A stretch of DNA of 64,000 nt from Kushneria phosphatilytica (GTDB lineage: Bacteria; Pseudomonadota; Gammaproteobacteria; Pseudomonadales; Halomonadaceae), in contig NZ_CP043420.1 in NCBI RefSeq assembly GCF_008247605.1, forward strand, positions 1,488,001 to 1,552,000, read 5' to 3'. Below are positions 7,319 to 14,990 of the stretch, one piece after another. The notes beneath the pieces were generated by a model that was given only the letters and a program-made list of their open reading frames with translations, did not search any database and was not told the DNA's origin. Made by a program: the position numbers and the translations under genes. How positions within the stretch are numbered: the stretch's first letter is position 1; the number at the start of each line of letters is the position of its first letter.

Positions 7319-7606
7319 ATGAGGAATTTTGAAGGCTGGCAGACACCGGACATCCGGGAAGCAGCGTCACGCGCATCAGAGCAAACGGCACGGGCTATTG
7401 AGCTGGGTGACAAGCTGGCGGCCGATCGTGCATCAGCGGAATACCACGCAGCCCAGGCCGAGTGTCTGCGCCGCCGGCGAATGACAACCGCCGATCCGGT
7501 GGTGCATGCGCGCTGCACCGATTCGCTGAACTGGCACGTCGCCCAGGCGCGTCTGGCCGAGAGCCGGGCGCTTGGCATCGAAGTGACTGAAGGGGTGGTG
7601 GCATGA
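7319..7606 (+). CDS. small early phage protein, unknown function
   Basis: 95 residues, almost wholly helical and alanine-rich, with a probable helical hairpin. GGAGGGGCGGGAG precedes the ATG. First gene after the LexA-box-like site; overlaps the next gene by 4 bases. An SOS-linked role such as antirepression is possible but there is no family evidence. Confidence 0.65.
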   Translation: MRNFEGWQTPDIREAASRASEQTARAIELGDKLAADRASAEYHAAQAECLRRRRMTTADPVVHARCTDSLNWHVAQARLAESRALGIEVTEGVVA

Positions 7607-7848
7607 ACCTTTACTGCTTCGCAGTTCTCTTCGAGCGCCATTACGGAAACCAGCTTCAAACGAAGCTGAGCTCTGGCTGTACCACCGGAACTGATCCCGA
7701 GCAGGTGAAAGGCTGGGTTTTCTCCAATGCAGAGAAAGAGGGGGAGTTGGGTGAGTGGGCAATCCGAAATCTTCAGGTTACCCAGATCGGTGATCGCGCT
7801 ACAGCAATTGCATTCCAGGAATGGAAAGCACGTCAGGAAGGTGCGTGA
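7603..7848 (+). CDS. small early phage protein, unknown function
   Basis: 81 residues, a mixed alpha/beta pattern (LYCFAVLFERHYG at the start, RATAIAFQEWKA at the end). ATGA-type overlaps with both neighbours. No family recognised. Confidence 0.65.
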   Translation: MNLYCFAVLFERHYGNQLQTKLSSGCTTGTDPEQVKGWVFSNAEKEGELGEWAIRNLQVTQIGDRATAIAFQEWKARQEGA

Positions 7849-8765
7849 TGAGCAACGAACGTGCATTTCGCGGGGTCTGGATACCCGCTGAAATCTGGTT
7901 ATCCCGTGAGCTGTCGCTACAGGAAAAGGTGATGCTGGTGGAGATCGACAGTCTCCAGCATCCGGATCGCGGCTGCTTTAAATCGAATAGCAAGCTGGCG
8001 GAGTTTTTCGGCCTCTCTGCATCCCGTGTCTCCGAAATCATCTCATCACTGGCGCGCAAGGGCTTCATCAGCATCAAGACCATCCGCGATGGCAAGCGGA
8101 TTGTAGAGCGCCGGATCTATATGGCTGACCCATTCGAAAAACCGAATGGGGGTACTCGGAATCCCGAAGAGGGTATTCAGGATTCCGAAGGGGGTATTCG
8201 AAATCCCGAAGAGGGGTATTCGGGATCCCAGGAAGAGAGGGGTTCAGGGTTTAGGGGTTCAGTAGAGAACTCTCTCTCTGACGCAAGCGCAGCAGATGCT
8301 GATCAATCCGGCTCCGCTGACATCTTCGACCGTGCCCAACAGCTCGACGACAGCGGCGATCAGCTGACGACCGGTGCCCGTCAGTTCCGAATGACCCTCG
8401 ACTGGCAGCCCGACTCAGCCCTCTGGCAGGCCGAGTGTCAGCGTCGCGGTTTGTCCTCCGATACCGGATACAGCGCATCCGAGCTGGCGGACTTCACTGC
8501 CCATCACACCGACACCGGTCGCCGCTACGGCAATCACGCCTGGACATCGAAGTTTGTCCGCTGGGTGCAGGAAAACCGCAAGCGTGAATCCGCACGCCAG
8601 AGCCAGAAGCCAGCCAACAATCAGACCTCCGGAGGTAGCCATGCACCTCGCAGCCAACGTCCTCGACAGTATCAATCCGCAGCAGAAGCACGCCGCGCAG
8701 CCGAGTCAGGCGGCCAACCAGTCGGAGAGACATTCGACGGGGACTGGGCGCCGGGTCATGGCTGA
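7848..8765 (+). CDS. O-like replication initiator
   Basis: 305 residues. A winged-helix domain (about 44-75, FKSNSKLAEFFGLSASRVSE) follows the RGVWIPAEIWL opening common in phage replication proteins. Residues 101-130 are a seven-residue repeat (GxRNPEE-like) coded by DNA iterons. The C-terminal part (about 185-250, TLDWQPDSALW to NHAWTSKFVRWVQ) resembles the DnaT ssDNA-binding domain. ATG overlaps the upstream stop; a longer upstream start is not needed. It probably binds the iterons in its own gene and recruits the P-like protein encoded next. Confidence 0.8.
   Translation: MSNERAFRGVWIPAEIWLSRELSLQEKVMLVEIDSLQHPDRGCFKSNSKLAEFFGLSASRVSEIISSLARKGFISIKTIRDGKRIVERRIYMADPFEKPNGGTRNPEEGIQDSEGGIRNPEEGYSGSQEERGSGFRGSVENSLSDASAADADQSGSADIFDRAQQLDDSGDQLTTGARQFRMTLDWQPDSALWQAECQRRGLSSDTGYSASELADFTAHHTDTGRRYGNHAWTSKFVRWVQENRKRESARQSQKPANNQTSGGSHAPRSQRPRQYQSAAEARRAAESGGQPVGETFDGDWAPGHG
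8129..8238. other. putative phage replication origin (iterons in the initiator gene)
   Basis: An 8-bp inverted repeat (8129..8136 with 8143..8150) is followed by iterons starting at 8151, 8172, 8193 and 8215. Spacing is 21, 21 and 22 bp. Units share GGTAYTCRG..TCCCGA and contain an internal TCGG/CCGA dyad. A purine-rich strand follows to about 8270. The layout matches the lambda origin, where iterons lie inside gene O. Confidence 0.6.
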
Positions 8766-9396
8766 GGACATGGATCACCTGTTTGACGCCATGCGTTCGA
8801 TGTTCGGCAACCGGTTTACCAGCCAGTGGGGCGCATATGACGAGGGCGGCGTGTGGCTCGGTGAACTGACACACCTGACGCCGCGACTACTGGAGCTGGG
8901 CATCGGCAAGCTGCGGGCACGGGTGCGGGACGCTGCCCGGTCTGGTGATGAGGCCTGGCCGCCTCAGCCGCTGGAGTTCGCTGCACTCTGCGAACCGACC
9001 GCCGAGGATCTGGGAATGCCGAGCGTTGACCGGGCTTGGCGGGAAGCCAACGGCCATGCCCATGACCCCGAAGGGCACCGCTGGTCGCATCCGGCCGTTC
9101 GAATGGCTGGCCAGTCCATTGGCTGGATTGAGATACACGGCACGACAGCCGCCAGCCGCCGGGAGCGCCTCGAAAAGCGTTTCGCCCGGGAATATCAGGC
9201 GCTGGTCAATCGCGTCATGGCGGGCGAACAGTTGGAGGCTCGCGGGCTGCTGGAGAACGACAACGATCGGTCACCGGCGGAACTGGCCAAGCGAGCAGGC
9301 GAGGAGCGGGCAGCAGCAGCCGCGAGTGAATATGGGCATCGCATGACAGGCGAGCAGGGTATCAGGTCACTGCGCGCCGCACTGGGGGGACGATAA
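8641..9396 (+). CDS. P-like replication protein (helicase loader)
   Basis: 251 residues from the ATG preceded by CCGGAGG. A flexible polar N-terminus (about 40 residues) leads into HLFDAMRSMFGNRFTSQWG and WPPQPLEFAALCEP, the pattern of lambda P-type proteins that deliver DnaB to the origin. Its start lies inside the initiator gene, overlapping by 125 bp. The long helical C-terminus is unlike the short lambda P tail. Confidence 0.78.
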   Translation: MHLAANVLDSINPQQKHAAQPSQAANQSERHSTGTGRRVMAEDMDHLFDAMRSMFGNRFTSQWGAYDEGGVWLGELTHLTPRLLELGIGKLRARVRDAARSGDEAWPPQPLEFAALCEPTAEDLGMPSVDRAWREANGHAHDPEGHRWSHPAVRMAGQSIGWIEIHGTTAASRRERLEKRFAREYQALVNRVMAGEQLEARGLLENDNDRSPAELAKRAGEERAAAAASEYGHRMTGEQGIRSLRAALGGR

Positions 9397-9398
9397 CC

Positions 9399-9737
9399 AT
9401 GGCAACACCAATCGGAACGCCGTCAGGCGCGGAGACCAAGCGCGCTGCTTTCGACGCTCACCGGCGTTCGGGCGGCATTAGTCGGCAGCAACTGCGTGTG
9501 ATGAAAGCGTTGGCCAACTGCCGGGAGGGCGCTCTGACCCGCCAGCAACTGTCTGCGCGGATCCCGATGCCGCTGACCAGCGTGTGTGGGCGGGTTCGTG
9601 AATTGCTCGATGCCGGGCATCTGGAGCTGGGTGAGCAGGAGCGTCGTTCGGATGGTCCGGCACGGTCGCGGGTACAGCTGACGAATGCGGGGTATGACGC
9701 GCTGGAGCTGATGCTTGAAGCGCAGGAGGAGTCATGA
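9399..9737 (+). CDS. winged-helix DNA-binding protein
   Basis: 112 residues: GGISRQQLRVMKALANCREG and LTRQQLSARIPMPLTSVCGRVREL, then a wing and SRVQLTNAGYDAL, a MarR-like or phage winged-helix layout. It lies in the early-right operon right after the helicase loader, and its end overlaps the next start. Regulatory target unknown. Confidence 0.65.
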   Translation: MATPIGTPSGAETKRAAFDAHRRSGGISRQQLRVMKALANCREGALTRQQLSARIPMPLTSVCGRVRELLDAGHLELGEQERRSDGPARSRVQLTNAGYDALELMLEAQEES

Positions 9738-10006
9738 ATCAGAAACCGATCGAGCCGGGATGTTTGGCGCTTACAACTGGGCACGTGAACCACGCTGAAA
9801 ACCGGCACAAGGCCGTGACCGTCCTGTATGACAGCACAGATGAGCATGACAGCCCGCCTTGCACTGTTTGGTGCGTAGAGGGTGCCGTCTATTCGGATCA
9901 CTTCGGTGCTGGCAAGGCAGACTTTCTTGAGAGAGATCTTCTGCGTATCGACGGCGGCGAGCCTGAAACTTCCGAGATTGAGGAAGATCGAGAGGTGCCA
10001 GCATGA
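9734..10006 (+). CDS. small acidic phage protein, unknown function
   Basis: 90 residues, beta-rich core (KAVTVLYDSTDEHD, CTVWCVEGAVYSD) with an acidic tail (ETSEIEEDREVPA). Four-base overlaps with both neighbours show coupling. No family recognised. Confidence 0.65.
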   Translation: MNQKPIEPGCLALTTGHVNHAENRHKAVTVLYDSTDEHDSPPCTVWCVEGAVYSDHFGAGKADFLERDLLRIDGGEPETSEIEEDREVPA

Positions 10007-10218
10007 GAGTCACGTCGATGGTGCGTGAAGGTCGTACCTATTTCTACGCCGATGGCGGGCGCATCTTTGCCAGCCAGCTCGCGGCACAGTACGGGATCGG
10101 CGAGGCACGCGCTCGCAACATGCTCCACGCGATGGCCGACCAGGGTGAGATACGCAGTCCGATGCGCTGGTACCGCGAGAATGTGATGCGCCAGCCGGCA
10201 CGCAGGGAGGGCGCATGA
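10003..10218 (+). CDS. small winged-helix-like phage protein
   Basis: 71 residues; FASQLAAQYGIGEARARNMLHAMADQGEI reads as a helix-turn-helix with wing. Coupled by 4-base overlaps. Probably a DNA-binding accessory protein. Confidence 0.6.
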   Translation: MRVTSMVREGRTYFYADGGRIFASQLAAQYGIGEARARNMLHAMADQGEIRSPMRWYRENVMRQPARREGA

Positions 10219-10421
10219 GGCAACGTCGCACGTCACGCATGCCGCGCCGTATCTGCATTCATTGTGGTCAGTCACTGCCGGTCACGTCATTCGATGGCTC
10301 GGCATGCACCTGCCGGAAGTGCGTTGCCAGTGGTTTGGAGCGCATCAGCCGCTTTGATGATCGCAACCAGCACCGGACCAGCTACAAAAAGTCGGGCCGC
10401 CGCCAGGGGAGGTGTTCATGA
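10215..10421 (+). CDS. small zinc-ribbon phage protein
   Basis: 68 residues with CIHC (14-17) and CTCRKC (about 32-37), a treble-clef or ribbon arrangement, and a basic tail (SYKKSGRRQGR) that could bind nucleic acid. GGAGG precedes the ATG. Overlaps both neighbours. Confidence 0.65.
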   Translation: MRQRRTSRMPRRICIHCGQSLPVTSFDGSACTCRKCVASGLERISRFDDRNQHRTSYKKSGRRQGRCS

Positions 10422-10723
10422 CCGGTGCGGCGCATCTCAAGGGCGGGTTGGTCGCACGCCGGGCAGCGATCCTCTGCACCAACAGGCGGTTTCACCTGTA
10501 TCTCGACCACGCGAAGCGCCGCCGGCACGGGCTCGAATATCACGCGCTGCCGGACGGTACGCACAACGAGCAGGACGCGGCCGATGCGATCCGGCAGGCG
10601 TGCGGCATCACAAGTCGAGCGGAACTGGATCACGATGCCGAAGCCGCGGCGATGTTCGACAGAATTGTGGCGGATTTTCAGAAATGGATGCGTCGGCAGG
10701 CAGCAAAAACGAGGAGGCTGTGA
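10418..10723 (+). CDS. early phage protein, unknown function
   Basis: 101 residues. The ATG at 10418 (ATGA overlap) is preferred to an in-frame GTG at 10412. The first half is beta-like and basic (RAAILCTNRRFHLYLDHAKRRR), the second half helical (AADAIRQACGI, AAAMFDRIVADFQKWM). It directly precedes the VRR-NUC gene, with which it is coupled. Confidence 0.62.
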   Translation: MTGAAHLKGGLVARRAAILCTNRRFHLYLDHAKRRRHGLEYHALPDGTHNEQDAADAIRQACGITSRAELDHDAEAAAMFDRIVADFQKWMRRQAAKTRRL

Positions 10724-11217
10724 TGTCGGTACCCGCGAAGACGCCCACTCGCAAACCCAGCCGCCGGGCACCCAAACGGCAGCGCGTCGACTGGGAGGGG
10801 CAGGAGCAGGCCGTGCTGATTCGCTGGCTCTACGGCGAGCGGCAGCGCCAGTCGATTGTTGGCCCAGCCTACGCCGCCACATATGCAGTCCCGAATGGTG
10901 GCAGCCGTCACAAGTTGGAAGCGGCCAACATGAAAAAGCAGGGCGTTCGCGCCGGCGTCAGCGATCTGGTTATTGCGGTACCGCGGGGTGGGTATCACGG
11001 CCTGTATCTCGAATTCAAAGCGACGCCGCCCCGGGATGCTGCGCTGGCGGACTCTCAGCGGGAATGGCTGACGCTGGCAGAAGAGCAGGGCTATTGCTCG
11101 GTGCTTGCTCGCGGGCTGGAAGAAGCGAAGGCGACGATCCGGGAGTACATGAGCAGACCGGCGACTAGAGTGCTTGGCAAGCGGGAACCACTGAAAGTGG
11201 GGTCGGACTGGAGATAG
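10723..11217 (+). CDS. VRR-NUC domain nuclease
   Basis: 164 residues. After a basic leader, residues about 20-140 carry the VRR-NUC signature: EGQEQAVLIRWL, NGGSRHKLEAANMKKQGVRA, GVSDLVIAVPRGGYHGLYLEFKA with the D...ExK nuclease core. Relatives are stand-alone phage nucleases acting on branched or flap DNA, so a Holliday-junction-type role in phage DNA processing is likely. GAGGAGG is 5 bases before the ATG. Last gene of the early-right run before the cargo region. Confidence 0.85.
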   Translation: MSVPAKTPTRKPSRRAPKRQRVDWEGQEQAVLIRWLYGERQRQSIVGPAYAATYAVPNGGSRHKLEAANMKKQGVRAGVSDLVIAVPRGGYHGLYLEFKATPPRDAALADSQREWLTLAEEQGYCSVLARGLEEAKATIREYMSRPATRVLGKREPLKVGSDWR

Positions 11218-11238
11218 TAATTAGCACTTGTATACTAA

Positions 11239-11973
11239 TTAAAAAGGCAGATCTTCGAAGCTTGAGTGATTGGCAGCATTGGCAGCGAATGCTGCTTGTT
11301 GCCGAGCTTGCTGGAAATAATATTCATGACAAGCCATGTATGGCTTGAGGATTCTGTAGCAATCGGAATTTGCATCTTCGTAGTGGGATTGAATGGCCCC
11401 TGCTAGCATATCAGCGAATTGCAGCCCCATCTCGGCTTGGCTGTCTATCTGTTTGACACCAAGTTCAGTCCTTTGACCTGTCTCTATGCCATTTTCGAAG
11501 AGGACACCTTGAAGATAGTGGTCTAGGGGTCTTCCGCTATTTGGTGCAATTCCTCGTGGGTCAGGAATGAGTGTTACCTTACGAAAAGCTCTAATTTTGT
11601 CTATCAAAAGAGACTTGATGAAATAGTTATAAATGAGTGATTCATCGTCCCTGAGGTGGTCATAAACCCCCTGCTTTGCGACTACTATTGAACAAAAGCT
11701 TATCGTGTTATGTACTTGGCAAAGCTGAACAGCTTTTTGGGAGAATTCGATTCTAAGATCATGCGGCATATCTACCCATTTCATTTCTTTTTTTGGAGGC
11801 CAGTCAATCTTTTTCTTGAGTCTTTTGACTGTTCGGCAAAGATGTTTCTTGGCCTCGATACATGTAAATGCACATGCAATAGTAATATGTCGAGACGACC
11901 CGCCATGCCTGTAAGGTGAGTCAAAATTCCATCCGAGGTCGCCACTTTCGTCCAAAAAGATCAAGCGATGCAT
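11239..11973 (-). CDS. DUF3800 protein
   Basis: 244 residues. The N-terminus RLIFLDESGD (Asp8, Glu9) and the C-terminal SQAEMGLQFADMLAGAI are the two hallmark motifs of DUF3800, a putative RNase H-like metal-dependent family often found in mobile elements and near defence genes. It is transcribed against the surrounding phage operon and is clearly more AT-rich than its neighbours, suggesting recently acquired cargo. It may express independently in the lysogen. Substrate unknown. Confidence 0.82.
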   Translation of the reverse strand: MHRLIFLDESGDLGWNFDSPYRHGGSSRHITIACAFTCIEAKKHLCRTVKRLKKKIDWPPKKEMKWVDMPHDLRIEFSQKAVQLCQVHNTISFCSIVVAKQGVYDHLRDDESLIYNYFIKSLLIDKIRAFRKVTLIPDPRGIAPNSGRPLDHYLQGVLFENGIETGQRTELGVKQIDSQAEMGLQFADMLAGAIQSHYEDANSDCYRILKPYMACHEYYFQQARQQAAFAANAANHSSFEDLPF

Positions 11974-12252
11974 TAGGTTTTATTGGTTTAAAGTGCAATA
12001 AAAAAGGCCAATGCTGTCGCATCAGCCCCAAGATATGGGTGCGAACCCTAGGACCGGCGCACAATCAGTACGCTTACGATGCTTTCGCTGTCGCGGTTAG
12101 CTAGGTCTTACTCGCACGCCAATATGATCGTAAATGGAACGAAGCGAGTCAATTTGAAACTTGATTAAAATGACCACTGAAAAGGTCTTATACAATATGT
12201 TGATCTTCTTCCTGTTGTGAGTACCATATCTGGTGTGCGAGGAGGGTGAGAG

Positions 12253-12816
12253 ATGAAGTTGATGGGTTTGGGGTTGGCAAGGCTGTATGGGATTGTGAGA
12301 GATGACCATATCACCCAAGATATAAAGCTGGAAGCAGCGAAGGCGGCATTGTCAGAGCTGATCGAGGTGGAGATCGACTACCGGCTGCACCAGCGTCACG
12401 ACAATCCCGGCTATCACCCGTTTTCGCCCGGGCACGGCTCAGGCAAAACGTCGAGCGATGCGCGCCCTGATCACGTTATGACTGCAGCGATTCGGTACCG
12501 GGCAGAGACGCGTTGGCGAAGCATGGCATCAGCGTTGCTGGCGCATCTCAAGCCCCGGCAGCGAGCGGCCGTGTTGCTGGCGGCATATCCGTCATCGGTT
12601 GAACTCAATTCGCCGGCGGTGGCCAGCGGTACCGGGCGAGCACTTACAATCGCCCAGGTTTGGGAAAGACAGTTCGCGGTGGCGTATCGGCTGGGTTATA
12701 CAGCTGCGCGGCCGTTCGAGCCATGGAAGTCGGCTCATGCAATGGAAGTAGCTGCCAGCCGGGGCCGCCAGGCTCTCCTTCCACTGATGATGAGGCAAGC
12801 CGAGCTGGCCGCTTAA
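12253..12816 (+). CDS. phage protein, possible late-gene regulator
   Basis: 187 residues, helical, no family firmly recognised. GAGGAGGG precedes the ATG. LKPRQRAAVLLAAYP is sigma-region-4-like in feel. It lies between the early-right operon and the late genes, where lambdoid phages keep an antiterminator such as Q; this is the only basis for suggesting such a role. Its stop overlaps the convergent LRAT gene by 4 bp. Confidence 0.55.
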   Translation: MKLMGLGLARLYGIVRDDHITQDIKLEAAKAALSELIEVEIDYRLHQRHDNPGYHPFSPGHGSGKTSSDARPDHVMTAAIRYRAETRWRSMASALLAHLKPRQRAAVLLAAYPSSVELNSPAVASGTGRALTIAQVWERQFAVAYRLGYTAARPFEPWKSAHAMEVAASRGRQALLPLMMRQAELAA

Positions 12817-13565
12817 TACCCTCGGAACTTTTTGAAGCGCCAGCTGGCTCCGAAACCGGCAACAGCAGCCCCAACAATATAGGGTGCAGCGGCAACTGTT
12901 ACCGCACCCGAGGTAATGCCTGCAGCGGTTGCCAGGGCACCTCCGCCAGTGCCACCGAGGCCTATGGCCAGGCTCGTAGAGGTGCTCATGCTGCTGGCAA
13001 TCCTGGCACCTGATACCAATGATGAGGCTGTCTGTGCCGTGCGAGGCACCATTTGCTTAGTGGCACTTTCCAGAAGCTGGCTCGTAGCCATTGTCGAAGG
13101 TGCTTTGGAGGACGAGATAGCCGAAGTGAAGGTTATGGGCGCTGTCGTGGATATACGAGCGTTATTGGCCAATTGTGCCTGCCTGTATACCCAGTAACCC
13201 TCTGTGGCTCGGTTGGCGTATTTCACTTTATCGTCGATCTGCTTGGACTTCCCGAATCCCATCACGCACCAATGTGCGAAATGTTCGCAATTATTGAAGA
13301 GCAGACTGTACGCATCTTCACTAAGGCGGGAATATGCCCTGCAAACAATCGTGGACCTTGAAAAGGCAGGTTGTCTGTACGCGCGCACGTATATCTTCCG
13401 CCCGCTGGCAAATTCAGACCTGCTTACCAGCTTGACTGTGCTATCTCCACTGCCCGAGCTTCCGTTTGCAAACCCTGCATAGTGAATGACCCGATCGAAA
13501 CCGACACAAATGCCGTGATGTGAGTAAAGCGTGCTTTTTACGTAGATGTGATCGCCGGGTTTCAT
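12813..13565 (-). CDS. LRAT/NlpC-P60-like protein with hydrophobic tail
   Basis: 250 residues. GDHIYVK..YSHHGICVG (His16/His17) and NNCEHFAHWC (Cys93) are the circularly permuted papain-like LRAT motifs; members are acyltransferases, phospholipases or proteases. Residues about 190-245 are Gly/Ala/Val-rich and hydrophobic and may insert in membranes. The serine/threonine-rich middle (140-190) is probably a linker. The gene opposes the phage late direction, typical of a moron expressed in the lysogen. Target unknown. Confidence 0.75.
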   Translation of the reverse strand: MKPGDHIYVKSTLYSHHGICVGFDRVIHYAGFANGSSGSGDSTVKLVSRSEFASGRKIYVRAYRQPAFSRSTIVCRAYSRLSEDAYSLLFNNCEHFAHWCVMGFGKSKQIDDKVKYANRATEGYWVYRQAQLANNARISTTAPITFTSAISSSKAPSTMATSQLLESATKQMVPRTAQTASSLVSGARIASSMSTSTSLAIGLGGTGGGALATAAGITSGAVTVAAAPYIVGAAVAGFGASWRFKKFRGY

Positions 13566-13716
13566 CTCTCTCGCTCAATGTGCTTTTCGATTAGATCGGC
13601 CGAATTGACTGGGTATTGAGCAGAGCGGTGAATAGCCGTGGCTATAGGACGATAAATACTACATGTTGTGTTTTTGTGAGGATGGAGATACTATTCAGGT
13701 ACAGTTGCAATACCTG

Positions 13717-13750
13717 CGCCCGGAGAGCTCAAAAGCTCTTCGGGCGTTTT
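13717..13750 (+). terminator. rho-independent terminator
   Basis: A 13-base-arm stem (CGCCCGGAGAGCT against AGCTCTTCGGGCG, one mismatch) with a short loop, then TTTT. Confidence 0.7.
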
Positions 13751-13770
13751 CATTGCCCGGAAATAAATCA

Positions 13771-13792
13771 GCCCCGGTATCCATACCGGGGC
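13771..13792. repeat. perfect 10-bp hairpin
   Basis: GCCCCGGTAT and ATACCGGGGC with a two-base spacer. On the minus strand it is followed by TGATTTATTT, so it may terminate leftward transcripts. Confidence 0.5.
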
Positions 13793-13983
13793 CTCTTCTC
13801 TGCGTTTGGCGTCAACGTGCCGGATGTGCTTCTTCCGTGAAGTATGCCGGTGCGTTCCTCCCTGACCGGCTCCTGATGTCCGACAGAGGATGACGCTCAT
13901 TACTATGGTCCAACCGGCGATCAAACACAGTGGTCATTTGGTAAGCCATGTAATCAAAACGAATGAGACGCATTCGAAGGGAG

Positions 13984-14107
13984 GACACGGCCCACGTCCA
14001 TGTAGAGCCGTGTCAAGGACTGCAGAGATACGCAGGCGGCTAACTTTGCGGTAGAGGGGATACCCGATCGGGGAGATCGGCAGCTACCGCGCAACGCCTG
14101 TATCTCT
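13984..14107. ncRNA. putative structured non-coding RNA
   Basis: Helices read by eye: 13984..13991 pairs with 14007..14014; then a nested set P1 (14024..14030 with 14101..14107 and 14033..14038 with 14095..14100, 2-base bulge), P2 (14048..14054 with 14084..14090) and P3 (14064..14069 with 14075..14080, 5-base loop). Nested perfect helices of 13, 7 and 6 bp in a gene-free stretch are unlikely by chance. Strand and function are not known; it is not a canonical tRNA. Confidence 0.45.
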
Positions 14108-14283
14108 AAAGCTAGTGGCTAACCTACAGGTCGCTAATAACTTTCCGGTAAAGAAATGTGTTCCTCAATCCGGGTTGTTGCATCGCCATGATGCGGGGCC
14201 CGTAGCCAATTGCCGCTACCGCCAATTGCATACCCGTCCCCTCTGCCTGAGGCGGATGCGGCAAGCTTCTTCACACTGCAGTT

Positions 14284-14706
14284 TTAGGCTGGCTCAACTG
14301 ATATTGAAAGGCGTTTCCCTAAAGCCAGCAGAGCATTTTCTACATGTTCGAGCTTAGATGAATGACAAAAGTCAATTAAGCGATCGACGGTCACGGGTTT
14401 GGCATTAAGCGTTCTGACAAGATCTGCTTTACGCATGTCGCGCTCGATCATTGTATTCCAAAGCTCAATCTTGGCCAGAATAAGCGCTGATAGATGGACT
14501 ACATGCTCATTCTTAAGTGGAGATGAGGCCTTCGGAATTGCACGCCGTTGGTCAACGTAAATTGATAATGCGCTAACAATACCATCTGCTGATTCAGACA
14601 TTAGTTCACTTAGTGTATCGGCCGCCGCATGAAATTCGGGCAGGTCCCGGCAAGTAGCCCAGACACTATTGGCCTCGTGATGAATTTCAATTGGATATTT
14701 ATACAT
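14284..14706 (-). CDS. hicB: HicB-family antitoxin
   Basis: 140 residues from MYKYPIEIHHEANSVWATC. The N-terminal 60 residues are the degenerate RNase H-like HicB fold (RDLPEFHAAADTLSELMSESADGIVSAL). The C-terminus is a helical DNA-binding part (RDMRKADLVRTLNAKPVTVDRL). It neutralises HicA and should autoregulate the operon. It lies 69 bp downstream of hicA, the toxin-first order. Confidence 0.88.
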   Translation of the reverse strand: MYKYPIEIHHEANSVWATCRDLPEFHAAADTLSELMSESADGIVSALSIYVDQRRAIPKASSPLKNEHVVHLSALILAKIELWNTMIERDMRKADLVRTLNAKPVTVDRLIDFCHSSKLEHVENALLALGKRLSISVEPA

Positions 14707-14775
14707 AGAGTTCTCGTTTAAGTTTCTAGAATACAAATTCAATTGAAAAAGCAGTGATAAGCACAGCGAGGGGCC

Positions 14776-14955
14776 TCACTTGAGGCCCAAATGTTTCATA
14801 ATTGATCTTCTCAGCCCTTCTGGCATTTCTTTACTGCCATGATCTGGGAAGACCGTAGTTTTTCCATCAATGGTGACTTTGAAATGACTTCCCTTTGCAG
14901 GCTCAAAGATTACGCCTTGAGACCTTAGCCACCTACGAAACTCGCTGTACTTCAT
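14776..14955 (-). CDS. hicA: HicA mRNA interferase toxin
   Basis: 59 residues, normal for the family: MKYSEFRRWLRSQG, GSHFKVTIDGKTTVFPDHGS, LRRSIMKHLGL. His24 in GSHFK is the expected catalytic residue of the dsRBD-like fold. AGGAGG precedes the ATG. It cleaves translated RNAs when free of HicB. Serves as prophage-maintenance or phage-defence cargo. Confidence 0.9.
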   Translation of the reverse strand: MKYSEFRRWLRSQGVIFEPAKGSHFKVTIDGKTTVFPDHGSKEMPEGLRRSIMKHLGLK

Positions 14956-14990
14956 CACCTCCTCTCCTTGATTCAATAAAACCATAATGC

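Larger units (their letters stand above)
13566..14283. other. 718-bp non-coding cargo segment
   Basis: No convincing gene. It holds a terminator hairpin (13717..13750), a perfect 10-bp stem (13771..13792), an 8-bp stem (13984..13991 with 14007..14014), a three-helix nested fold (14024..14107), and further dyads including GCATC/GATGC near 14180 and a doubled GCCAATTGC. Short frames such as 13682..13840 have no ribosome site or protein likeness. Confidence 0.6.

Noticed and set aside
6997..7866. Long minus-strand frame opposite cro and the following genes
   Set aside because: It is the complement of three well-supported plus-strand genes and of the operator region; composition is not protein-like.
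12000..12110. Possible minus-strand tRNA because of a GGGTTCGCACCC-like T-arm
   Set aside because: No matching acceptor stem, D-arm or anticodon arm could be placed.
13616..13893. Short plus-strand frames across the terminator hairpins
   Set aside because: No ribosome site, they read through two strong hairpins, and no recognisable domain.
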